64,000 nucleotides of DNA from Gemmatimonadota bacterium (GTDB lineage: Bacteria > Gemmatimonadota > Gemmatimonadetes > Gemmatimonadales > GWC2-71-9). The notes beneath the pieces were generated by a model, which was not told the DNA's origin, searched no databases, and saw only the letters and a list, made by a program, of their open reading frames with translations. Location of the stretch: assembly GCA_003223395.1 (NCBI GenBank), contig QHUZ01000022.1:20078-84077 (forward strand). Reading direction: 5' to 3'. The translations under genes were made by a program, and so were the position numbers. Positions within the stretch are counted from its first letter, which is position 1; each line of letters opens with the position of its first letter. Of the stretch, positions 52,555 through 62,486 are shown piece after piece.

Positions 52555-52627
52555 CTCCCGAGGCAGGACTCGAACCTGCGACCCGCCGGTTAACAGCCGG
52601 CTGCTCTACCAACTGAGCTACTCGGGA
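52555..52627 (-). tRNA. tRNA-Asn (anticodon GUU)
   Basis: A 73-nt cloverleaf on the minus strand: acceptor TCCCGAG/CTCGGGA, D-arm GCTCAGTTGGTAGAGC, anticodon arm GCCGG-CTGTTAA-CCGGC (anticodon GTT), T-arm GCAGG-TTCGAGT-CCTGC and discriminator G. CCA is not encoded. Confidence 0.95.
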
Positions 52628-52646
52628 AGGGACGGAAATATAGGGG

Positions 52647-53522
52647 CTAACGGACTAAGAGACCAAGGGCTTCGGCGCGCGCTTCACCGACCACAGCCAG
52701 AACCATGCCTGCCAAAATAAGGAGAGCCCCGAATCCCTGCGAAGCAGAAAACGTCTCTCCCCAGAAGAGCCAGGACGTCAGCGCTGCAAACACGGGCTCG
52801 AGACAGAAGAGCAACGACGCCCGGGCCGACGACATTTCGCGTTGCGCCCGAAACTGCCACACCAGTGCGACGACGGTGGACATGACTGCGAGGAACAGCA
52901 GTGCGGCGATCAGACTGAACGACCAGTCGAACCGCAGCTGCTCGAGCAGCAGCGCGGCAATCAGCGTGCCGAGGGCGGTTCCGGGGAGCTGCAACCAGAC
53001 GAGACGCTGTGCATCGAAGCGCTTCGAGAACTCGGACACGGCGACGATATGTCCGCCAAACACCACCGCCGTGATGAGCGTCCAGAGATCCCCCCGATTG
53101 AGCCCACCGGTGTCAGGGGCCGTCAGGAAATAGATCCCACTCCCCGCGATGACGAGCGCGAGTAGCACCATCCAGCCCGTGCGATGCTTGAGGAGCACGA
53201 GCGCGATGAACGGTGCCAGCACCGAAGACATCGCGACGATGAACGCCGAGCGCGCGGGCGTCGTGTACTGCAGGCCATAGGCTTGCGTGGCGAAGCCCGA
53301 GGCCAGGAGCGCCGTGAGCACCACACCGGCGCGCAGCTCGGCCCGTGAAAACCCGCCGCGTAGATCGACGAAGGGCGCCAGCACGAGGGTCGCGATCGTG
53401 AAGCGCAGCGCGAGAAAAAGCAGGGGAGACGCAGAAGTCAGCGCGTCCTTGACAACGACGAAGCTGACGCCCCAGACGGCGGCGGCAGTGATCAACATCA
53501 CGTCGGCGCGACGTCGCGTCAC
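52647..53522 (-). CDS. EamA-family (DMT superfamily) transporter
   Basis: 291-residue inner-membrane protein with ten hydrophobic spans in two EamA repeats. The first opens VMLITAAAVWGVSFVVVKDAL and includes FTIATLVLAPFVDLRG; the second opens NRGDLWTLITAVVFGGHIVAVSEF and includes the signature LEPVFAALTSWLFWGETFSASQ followed by GALLILAGMVLAVV. Substrate is unknown; relatives export amino acids or metabolites. It overlaps the uvrA stop by 4 bp and is probably co-transcribed with it, which need not mean a shared role. Confidence 0.9.
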   Translation of the reverse strand: MTRRRADVMLITAAAVWGVSFVVVKDALTSASPLLFLALRFTIATLVLAPFVDLRGGFSRAELRAGVVLTALLASGFATQAYGLQYTTPARSAFIVAMSSVLAPFIALVLLKHRTGWMVLLALVIAGSGIYFLTAPDTGGLNRGDLWTLITAVVFGGHIVAVSEFSKRFDAQRLVWLQLPGTALGTLIAALLLEQLRFDWSFSLIAALLFLAVMSTVVALVWQFRAQREMSSARASLLFCLEPVFAALTSWLFWGETFSASQGFGALLILAGMVLAVVGEARAEALGLLVR

Positions 53523-56308
53523 GCCAGGTCCCGCAAGTACCTTCCTGTGACCGAGTCGGCGGTCTGCGCGACATCCTCGGGCGTACCCGCGGCAACAATG
53601 CGGCCCCCCTGATCCCCAGCCCCTGGGCCCAAATCAATCACCCAGTCGGCGCGCTTGATGACGTCGAGATTGTGCTCGATCACAAGCACGGTGTGCCCGG
53701 CGTCCACGAGCCGGTCCAGCACTTTGCACAGCACGCGCACGTCATCGAGATGCAGCCCGGTGGTCGGCTCGTCGAGGATGTAGAGCCGCCGGGCGCCTTT
53801 GGTCCGCGCCAACTCCCGGGCGATTTTCAAGCGCTGCGCCTCGCCGCCCGACAACGTCGTGGCCGGCTGCCCGAGCCGCAGGTAGCCGAGCCCCACTTGC
53901 TGGAGGTACCAGAGCGCGCGCGCGAGGCGCGGATGGCGGTGCAGCCGCTGGATCGCCTGGTTCACGGTCCATTCGAGCGCCTGCGCGATGTTGGCGCCTT
54001 GCAGTTTGACGTCGAGCACCTCGCGCTTGAAGCGCGAGCCGCCGCACACCTCGCACGGCACGAACACGTTGGCGAGAAACACCATCTCGATGAGCACGTG
54101 CCCCGCGCCCTCGCACCCCTCACAGCGGCCGCCCGCAACATTGAACGAGAACGTGCTCGGCCCGTATCCCCGCGCGCGCGCCAGGGCTTCATTCGCGAAC
54201 AGGGCGCGCAGCTCGTCGAAGGCCTTCACGTACGTGACGGGATTGGAGCGCGGTGTGCGCCCGATAGGCGCTTGGTCGATCAGTACGACGTCTTCGAGGT
54301 GCTCCCACCCCTTCATCGCCGTGACGTCTCCCACGGGCTCGCCGAGATGTTGCTTGGCGCTGTGCTCGCCGCGGAGTCGTCCCTCGAGCTGCCGGTACAG
54401 CACGTCATGGACGAGCGTCGATTTCCCGGAACCCGATACTCCGGTCACCACCGTGAGTGTGCCGAGTGGGATCCGAAAATCGACGCCCTTGATGTTGTGC
54501 AGCCGCGCGCCCTTCACGTCGAGCCAGCGCACCGCGGGCCGGCGTGCCGACGGCACACCGATGCGCTTTTCGCCCGACAAATACTGGCCGGTGAGGGTGC
54601 CTGCTTCGCGCACGGCCGCCGCGGGTCCCTGGTAAACGACCTGTCCACCGGCCTCGCCGCTCGCGGGGCCGAGCTCGACCATCCAGCTGGCGGCACGCAT
54701 GGCTGCGGGATCGTGCTCGACGACGACCACGGTATTGCCGGCGTCGGATAGCCGGCGTAGCAGCCCCAGCAGCCGGTCCACATCCGCCGCATGCAGGCCG
54801 ATGGACGGTTCATCCAGCACGTACAGCGTATCCACCAGGTGCGAACCCAGCGCGTTCGAGAGCGCGATGCGCTGTGCCTCGCCGCCCGACAGGGTACGCG
54901 TCTGGCGGTCGAGCGTGAGATACCCGAGGCCGACGTCGTTCACGAACCCGACGCGGGCACGCAGCTCGCCCTGGATGTGATTGGCGACCTGCTGCTGAAA
55001 CGCCGGGAGCTGGAGACTGTCCAGCCAACTCACGAGGTCGGCAGCGGTCAGCGCGGCGACTTCGGCGATCGTTTTGCCTGCCACGCGGACCGCGAGTGAC
55101 TCGGGTTTGAGTCGCGCGCCACCACATGCCGGGCATGTCTTGGCGAGCTGGTATTGACGGAGGAACACACGGATGTACTGCTTGTAGCGCTTTTCCTCGA
55201 GCCGCTCGAGGAACGGAAGCATCCCGAGGTAGCGGCCTTCAGTGTTGTGGAGCAGGAAATGCCGGTCGCGCGCCGGAATGTCCTTCCAGCCTACATCCAG
55301 GCCAATGCCGCGTGCCCGAGCGGTCTCCCGCAGCAAGCGCCGGCGGCCTTCGTAACGGGGCTTGGTCCAGGGATCGAGCGCACCGGCGGCGAGCGAGCGG
55401 CGTGGATCCGGCACGATCAGCGACTCGTCGTATTCCAGCACGGCGCCGAACCCGTTGCACGCGGGACACGCACCGCGCGGATTGTTGAACGAGAACAGCG
55501 TCGGTGTGAGCGCGGGTGCGGCGCCGCCACAGTCGGAGCAGGCGGGGTGTTCGGAGAAGCGCCGCCGGTCGCCGTTGTTCAGGGCGATGGCAACTCCTTC
55601 ACCCTCGCTGAACGCGGTAGCGATAGCCTCGGCGAGGCGACCGCGGTTCTCAGGAAGCGGCGAGATTCGATCAACGAGAACAAGCACGTCCGTCCCCGCG
55701 CGTACCCGCTCTTCCGCGCCATCTTCATCGAGTCGCACCACCTGGCCATCTACTTGTGCGCGCACAAATCCGGCTGCCTGCAACTGTGCGGCGATTGCGA
55801 CATCCGGACGATGTGCAGACGAGGGCAGGGGGAATGCCACGACGACGTTTTCCGTGTCCCGTGTCCCGTGTCCCGTCAGTACGTAGTCAACCACCTCCTG
55901 CACCGTATCCCGCTTCACCTCGCGGCCACATCGCAGGCAGGTTTGCGTCCCGGCGCGAGCCCACAACAGGCGCAGGAAATCATTGATTTCCGTGGCCGTC
56001 CCGACCGTCGAGCGACTCGATGTCGTGGGGTTCTTCTGTTCGATCGCGACGGCTGGTGAAAGGCCCTCCATCGCATCGACCAGCGGCTTCGGCATCCGCT
56101 CGAGGAACTGCTTGGCATACGTCGAGAGGGATTCGATGTAGCGACGCTGCCCCTCGGCGTAGAGCGTGTCGAACGCGAGTGAGCTTTTTCCCGAGCCCGA
56201 CGGCCCGGTGACGACCGAGAGCGCCCGGCGCGGGAATTCGACGGTGATGCCCTTCAGATTATGCTGGCGTACGTTGTGGAGCACGACGCGTTGCGGAGGC
56301 TGACGCAT
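53519..56308 (-). CDS. uvrA: Excinuclease ABC subunit A
   Basis: 929 residues from the ATG at 56308 (MRQPPQRVVLHNVRQHNLKG; an upstream ATG at 56347 adds a non-conserved leader). This is the damage-recognition ATPase of nucleotide excision repair. It has two ABC modules: Walker A TGPSGSGKSSLAFD and TGVSGSGKSTLVHD; signatures TLSGGEAQRIALSN and TLSGGEAQRLKIAR; Walker B LYVLDEPSIGLH and LYILDEPTTGLH. Zinc clusters are CSDCGG...CPACNGFG and CEGCEGAG...CEVCGG. Segments such as GEHSAKQHLGEPVGDVTAMKGWEHLEDVV differ from textbook UvrA, so it could be a second UvrA paralogue if the genome has another. Confidence 0.93.
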   Translation of the reverse strand: MRQPPQRVVLHNVRQHNLKGITVEFPRRALSVVTGPSGSGKSSLAFDTLYAEGQRRYIESLSTYAKQFLERMPKPLVDAMEGLSPAVAIEQKNPTTSSRSTVGTATEINDFLRLLWARAGTQTCLRCGREVKRDTVQEVVDYVLTGHGTRDTENVVVAFPLPSSAHRPDVAIAAQLQAAGFVRAQVDGQVVRLDEDGAEERVRAGTDVLVLVDRISPLPENRGRLAEAIATAFSEGEGVAIALNNGDRRRFSEHPACSDCGGAAPALTPTLFSFNNPRGACPACNGFGAVLEYDESLIVPDPRRSLAAGALDPWTKPRYEGRRRLLRETARARGIGLDVGWKDIPARDRHFLLHNTEGRYLGMLPFLERLEEKRYKQYIRVFLRQYQLAKTCPACGGARLKPESLAVRVAGKTIAEVAALTAADLVSWLDSLQLPAFQQQVANHIQGELRARVGFVNDVGLGYLTLDRQTRTLSGGEAQRIALSNALGSHLVDTLYVLDEPSIGLHAADVDRLLGLLRRLSDAGNTVVVVEHDPAAMRAASWMVELGPASGEAGGQVVYQGPAAAVREAGTLTGQYLSGEKRIGVPSARRPAVRWLDVKGARLHNIKGVDFRIPLGTLTVVTGVSGSGKSTLVHDVLYRQLEGRLRGEHSAKQHLGEPVGDVTAMKGWEHLEDVVLIDQAPIGRTPRSNPVTYVKAFDELRALFANEALARARGYGPSTFSFNVAGGRCEGCEGAGHVLIEMVFLANVFVPCEVCGGSRFKREVLDVKLQGANIAQALEWTVNQAIQRLHRHPRLARALWYLQQVGLGYLRLGQPATTLSGGEAQRLKIARELARTKGARRLYILDEPTTGLHLDDVRVLCKVLDRLVDAGHTVLVIEHNLDVIKRADWVIDLGPGAGDQGGRIVAAGTPEDVAQTADSVTGRYLRDLA

Positions 56309-56367
56309 AACCAACGAAGATAACCAAGACCTGTCCAAATCCACCAATCCTCCCTACTTTCGCCCGC

Positions 56368-57450
56368 GTGGCTCTCGCCCTGACCCCGCGGCTGCTGCGT
56401 CGTGGCCTCGAGTTGTTTGCCGCCATCTCCCTCGGTGGGGTCGCTCTTCTCGTTGCGTACTACCTGATTCGTTTCGGCGACCGCGTCGATGTCTTACTGT
56501 CGCCATTCCTGCGATTGCACTGGGGCTGGATAGCCGCCGGCCTGGTCCTGGCCTCGATGGACTGGTTCGGCGGTGGGCTGCGGCTCTGGGTGTGCACCCG
56601 GCACGTCCATCCGAGTGTCAGGCTGCGGGACATGGTGCTCGCCGGCGGCTTTGGGGCCTGGGCCGCGTACCTCACGCCCTTTCAGTCCGGCTCCGCCCCT
56701 GTGTCGATGTGGGTCATGAAGCGCGCCGGGGTGCCGGTGCCCGTGGCCCTCAGCTCGATCTTCGTCACGTTCATTGCCACGGTCGGCTTCTTTGCGATCG
56801 CCGGACCCGTGGCTGTGCTGCTCGGGGCGGGGCAGTCACTCTCCCAACATGGCCTCGTCCTCGGCATCACGCTCTACGACCTCTTCAAAACCAGCCTCAC
56901 GATCTTCGGGCTCATCGGGCTGCTGATGTTGACGGCCGTCATTTTCCCCGCGGTCATGAAGCGGCTCATTCAGCGCCTGGCCGGACGCTTCGCCGGCCGC
57001 AGCCCGAAGGCTGCCGAGCGCATGGCGAAGCTGTCGGCCGGCGTCGATCGCGCCCACGATTGCATGCTCGCGTTTCGGTCGCCGAAAGGCCTGCTCACGC
57101 TGCTGCTCGCGATCGTGATCTCGGCGCCATCGCACGCGAACAAGCTGCTGGCCGGCTATGTGACCATGCGAGTGCTGGGCATCCCGGCCGACTTCACCGA
57201 CATTCTCCTGCTGCAAATCCTGATTTCCTTCCTTCTATATTTCGCGCCCACACCTGGAGGCTCCGGTTTGGCGGAGCTGACCTCGGCGGCAGTGATGTCG
57301 ATCTACGTTCCGCGCGAGTTGACGCCGAGTTACACGTTGATCTGGCGCTTCATCAACAGCTACGCGACGGTCATCGTCGGCTCGCTGATCTTCTGGTACT
57401 GGTTGCGCAGCGGGCTGATCGGGCGTGAAGAATCGGTCGGAGTCACCTAA
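56368..57450 (+). CDS. Lysylphosphatidylglycerol synthase TM-domain / flippase-like membrane protein (UPF0104)
   Basis: 360 residues, with about eight membrane spans (for example LFAAISLGGVALLVAYYLI and LLLQILISFLLYFAPTPGGSGLAELTSAAVM). The APTPGGSGLAE motif and GFGAWAAYLTPFQSGSAPVSMWVMKRAG mark the LPG-synthase TM/UPF0104 family, whose members are thought to move lipids or modify envelope components. There is no cytosolic aminoacyl-transferase domain. GTG start at 56368. It heads a plus-strand trio with the FHA and PP2C genes, but a 74-bp gap makes co-transcription uncertain. Confidence 0.85.
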   Translation: MALALTPRLLRRGLELFAAISLGGVALLVAYYLIRFGDRVDVLLSPFLRLHWGWIAAGLVLASMDWFGGGLRLWVCTRHVHPSVRLRDMVLAGGFGAWAAYLTPFQSGSAPVSMWVMKRAGVPVPVALSSIFVTFIATVGFFAIAGPVAVLLGAGQSLSQHGLVLGITLYDLFKTSLTIFGLIGLLMLTAVIFPAVMKRLIQRLAGRFAGRSPKAAERMAKLSAGVDRAHDCMLAFRSPKGLLTLLLAIVISAPSHANKLLAGYVTMRVLGIPADFTDILLLQILISFLLYFAPTPGGSGLAELTSAAVMSIYVPRELTPSYTLIWRFINSYATVIVGSLIFWYWLRSGLIGREESVGVT

Positions 57451-57524
57451 CTTCTGGTTCCTTGCCCGGTTACACACCGGGGCGTAACTTCACGGCCTGG
57501 CCACAGATACGGGAGTGCACGTGC

Positions 57525-58943
57525 ATGGCGTTGCTTGAAATGGGCGGGCGGAGATTCACACTCCCGCAAGGGGAAGTGCTGCTCGGCGCGGATCCCGGCT
57601 CCGCCATCCCGCTCGCCGTTCCAGGTGTTCTCCCCAGACACGCGAAGTTGAAGTCTCTGCCTGACGGACAAGTCGTCATCACCAAGGCAGTTCCCGAAGC
57701 CGAGGTCCTGATCAACGGCGTGCGGCTGGGTGCCGAACCGACCCCGCTCCTGCATGGCGACAAGGTGGAGGTTGGAGGGCAGGAGCTCACGTTCGTGGAT
57801 GAGCGGCGTAGCGGGAGCACGCAGTACGTCCAGGCGATGAGCGTGCCGCAGGCGATGGAGCGGGCGAAAGCCGAGGCCAAGGGCGGGAAGGTCACGGTGA
57901 ACACCGGCGGGCGCGTGGTGTCGCTGACCGATGGGCGGGAATACGCCATCGCCGGAACGTCCCTGGTGTTTGGCCGTGATGCATCCTGCGACGTCGTTGT
58001 CTCCGGGAAGGACGTGTCGCGCCGCCATGCCGAAATCATGCAGACGCCCAAGGGCTACTTGCTGGTGGATTCCAGCACCAACGGGACGTCAGTCAACGAG
58101 ACTCGGATCGAAGGGCAACGACTGCTCGCACGAGCCGACATCATCACCATCGGTGAAGAGAAGTTCCGGTTTTACGCGGATACCGCAGCTCCCGCGCCGT
58201 CAGCTCCGCCTCCTGCAAACCCTCAGCCGGGGCCGGCCGCTAGCGCGCCCTCGGCCGTACCCCCGCCACCTCCCAAGGGCGAGCGGCTGCGGGAGACCGT
58301 TCATGGCGTCCCGGCTGCGCCGCGACCATCCGGGGCTCCCTTGGCGAGCTTCCTGGTACGCGGGGGGGCACTGAAGGGGCAGCGGCTCGGCGTCAAAACA
58401 CCGGTCGTCAACATTGGGCGGGCCGATTACAACGATCTGGTGTTGCCCGATGAATCGGTCTCGACCACCCATGCGAAGCTCCAACGTCGCGAAGGCGTAT
58501 GGGTATTGGTGGACCTCGACTCCACCAATGGGACGTTCGTCGATGGAGATCAGGTCAAAGGGGAGGCACCGCTCGTCCCGGGGGCCACGGTTCGGTTCGG
58601 AGATGTCTACCTCGTGTTCGAGCCGACGGACGAGGGGGCCGAAGTCGCCAGGGGCGGTGGGACACGCGTAATCGAGCAGATGGTCCTGTCTCCTCCTCCG
58701 AAGCCAGCACCGCCCACAAAGCCTGCACCGCCCACAAAGCCTGCACCGGCGGTCCCCTCGCCGGCCCCCGCAAAGCCAGTAGCGGCGAAGCCCGCGGCGC
58801 CCAAGCCCGCGGCAACCAAGCCGGCGCCGACCAAGTCGAAAGCTCCCCCGGTCGCGCAGCAGAAAAAGGGCAAAGGATGCGGAGGCAGCGCCGCTGTGCT
58901 CCTGCTCGGGATCGTCGGACTGGCGTACTGGCTGTTTATCTAG
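57525..58943 (+). CDS. Multi-FHA-domain protein with Pro-rich linker and C-terminal membrane anchor
   Basis: 472 residues. The ATG at 57525 has GGGAG 9 nt upstream. FHA domains bind phosphothreonine. A degenerate first FHA lies at about 5-90 (VLLGADPGSAIPL, VLPRHAKL). The second is at about 125-210 (LVFGRDASCDVVVSGKDVSRRHAEI, DSSTNGTSVN). The third is at about 275-365 (VNIGRADYNDLVLPDESVSTTHAKL, DSTNGTFVDG). A Lys/Pro/Ala-rich stretch with 18-bp repeats and a terminal hydrophobic segment (AAVLLLGIVGLAYWLFI) suggest a tail-anchored scaffold. The PP2C gene follows after 7 bp, pointing to Ser/Thr phosphosignalling; no kinase gene is in the window. Confidence 0.9.
   Translation: MALLEMGGRRFTLPQGEVLLGADPGSAIPLAVPGVLPRHAKLKSLPDGQVVITKAVPEAEVLINGVRLGAEPTPLLHGDKVEVGGQELTFVDERRSGSTQYVQAMSVPQAMERAKAEAKGGKVTVNTGGRVVSLTDGREYAIAGTSLVFGRDASCDVVVSGKDVSRRHAEIMQTPKGYLLVDSSTNGTSVNETRIEGQRLLARADIITIGEEKFRFYADTAAPAPSAPPPANPQPGPAASAPSAVPPPPPKGERLRETVHGVPAAPRPSGAPLASFLVRGGALKGQRLGVKTPVVNIGRADYNDLVLPDESVSTTHAKLQRREGVWVLVDLDSTNGTFVDGDQVKGEAPLVPGATVRFGDVYLVFEPTDEGAEVARGGGTRVIEQMVLSPPPKPAPPTKPAPPTKPAPAVPSPAPAKPVAAKPAAPKPAATKPAPTKSKAPPVAQQKKGKGCGGSAAVLLLGIVGLAYWLFI
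58701..58748 (+). repeat. 18-bp tandem repeat in the FHA gene linker
   Basis: AAGCC(A/T)GCACCGCCCACA is repeated from 58701 and 58719, with a partial third copy from 58737 (about 2.7 copies). Being a multiple of three it stays in frame and encodes KPAPPT units of the Pro/Lys linker. Confidence 0.85.
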
Positions 58944-58950
58944 GGATCAC

Positions 58951-59736
58951 GTGCACATCACATCTGCGGGCCGTACCGACGTCGGCGTTATCCGGTCGGG
59001 GAACGAGGACAGTTTTCGCATGATTCCCGACCGAGGGATTTTTGTGGTTGCCGACGGTATGGGAGGGCATGCCGCGGGGGAAGTCGCCAGCGAAATGGCG
59101 GTGCGGATTGTCGCCGATGAGATCCACTCGGTCCGCGGTCTCAGCGATGCGCAGGTCACGGAGCGGATGCGCGGCGCGATCCGGACGGCGAATGGCGCGA
59201 TCTTTCAGCGCACGCTGACTGAACACGACAAGCGCGGCATGGGGACGACGGTCACCGCGCTGACGCTATTCGAAAACCGCTTTCTCATCGGTCAGGTGGG
59301 CGACAGCCGTGCGTACTTATTGCGGGACGGCCACCTCACCCAGCTCACGAAGGACCATTCCTACGTGCAGGAGCAGGTGGACGCCGGGTATCTCACGCCG
59401 GAGCAGGCCCGGACGCATCCCTACAGCAACGTGATCACGCGTTGCGTCGGCGCGAACAGCGACGTCATGCCGGACATCTATGTCGGGCAGGTAAAGGCTC
59501 GGGACCTGTTCCTCCTGGCGTCAGATGGTCTGACGGGGATGCTCGAAGACTATCAGCTGGCCGAGTTGCTGTCGCCCGAGCGGATGCCGCAGGACGAAGT
59601 CGACGCGCTGATTGCAGAAGCCAATCGCCACGGCGGACTCGACAACATCACGGCGATCCTCGTGCGGATCGACTCCGTCGAGCCCCCCCCGCAGGAAACC
59701 GTCACGACGCTGCAGACCCCCACGCGGCCGCGCTGA
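58951..59736 (+). CDS. PP2C-family serine/threonine protein phosphatase
   Basis: 261-residue metal-dependent phosphatase (PppA/PrpC/Stp type). Metal and catalytic motifs: VGVIRSGNEDSFRM, IFVVADGMGGHAAGEVAS (Asp-Gly metal ligand), GMGTTVTAL, VGDSRAYLL, FLLASDGLTGML and GGLDNITAILVRI (final Asp). It would reverse phosphorylation recognised by the FHA protein encoded 7 bp upstream. GTG start at 58951. It has no membrane span. Confidence 0.94.
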   Translation: MHITSAGRTDVGVIRSGNEDSFRMIPDRGIFVVADGMGGHAAGEVASEMAVRIVADEIHSVRGLSDAQVTERMRGAIRTANGAIFQRTLTEHDKRGMGTTVTALTLFENRFLIGQVGDSRAYLLRDGHLTQLTKDHSYVQEQVDAGYLTPEQARTHPYSNVITRCVGANSDVMPDIYVGQVKARDLFLLASDGLTGMLEDYQLAELLSPERMPQDEVDALIAEANRHGGLDNITAILVRIDSVEPPPQETVTTLQTPTRPR

Positions 59737-59742
59737 CCTTTT

Positions 59743-60920
59743 TTACAGTCGGGAATGACGTGCCAGCAACGGTCCACCACTCACGAGCCGCGCCGCTATT
59801 TCTTCCCGCGGCACGGTCACCAGCTCGATAATCGCATGCGCCGGAATCTCCACCGACTCGAGCACGAAGACGCGGAGACGCTGCGCGGAGCGGTGCAGCT
59901 CCGCCGCGACGCGCGGCAAGCCGAGACTTCCCAGCCCCGGCAGCGATACGTCGAACATGTCGGGCTTCGAGGGGAAATCGAGAAACAGCTGATCCGGGCG
60001 CAGTCCGAGCTCGCGCGCGATCCGCTCTTCCACACTCTCGAGCAGATCGGGACTCCGCGACGGCCAATCGAAGGTCTCGGCGGGTAGCTCGGTCCCGGGA
60101 ATGTCGAGCGCACGCTTCGCGAGCCGCCGCTCGCGCAGCGCGCGCGCCAGGCCCGTCTGATCGTGCTGCTGCAGCTCGTGACTCAACCCGTCGTCGGTCG
60201 CGACCGCGATGTCGTCGGGAGACATGCGCCGGGCGGCGATGGCGCGGCGTACCAGCCGCTTGAACATCGCGGTGGCGCTGCGCACCGCGTGGTGCCAGTA
60301 CACGTTGCGATACATCTGATACTTCGCGAATAGCAGCGACTCGAGCGCTGCCAGCCCCTTGGCGTGCAGCACCAGGCCATCAGCGGACACACTGAGCGAC
60401 GTGAGCAGCCGGTCTACGTCGACGACGCCGTACGGCACGCCGCACATTTTCGCGTCCCGCGACAGATAATCGAGCTTGTCCACGTCGATGGATCCGGAGA
60501 CGAGGCCGGCGAGCGAGGATTTGCTGGTTCCTTGAATCAGCTCCAGCAGCCGGTCGGCTGAGACATTCAGCGGTGCGAGCGTCGCGGTCAGCGCGCTGCT
60601 GCGCAGATGGCGAGCGGCGAGGCTTTCGTGCGGTGGTAGACCCGCCTCTTCGAGCGCATGGGAGAACGGGTAGTGGCCGATGTCATGCAGCAGCGCGGCG
60701 AGCTGGACCTCGAGCTCCTTGGTTACGCGGCAGGCGAGATGGTATGCGCCGAGCGCGTGCTCGAAGCGGGTGTGCGTGGCGCCAGGGTAAACCAGAAATG
60801 CGTGACCGAGCTGCCGGACATAGCGCAGCCGCTGGAACGCAGGCGTGTCGATGATGGCGAGCGCCTCGGGCTCGAGGCGGATGTTGTTCCACAGCGGGTC
60901 GCGAACGACCTCGAATTGAC

Positions 60921-60924
<4 letters not shown>
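59743..60924 (-). CDS. HD-domain phosphohydrolase (YwfO/dGTPase-like)
   Basis: 393 residues. The HD metal site is visible as [14 protein letters not shown] and [16 protein letters not shown], with a further Asp in [25 protein letters not shown]. The N-terminus ([37 protein letters not shown]) is typical of the YwfO-like dNTPase/HD family that hydrolyses (d)NTPs or related nucleotides. It is coupled to pckA by an ATGA overlap (60921-60924). Substrate not determined. Confidence 0.88.
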
Positions 60925-62483
<1,559 letters not shown>

Positions 62484-62486
62484 GGC

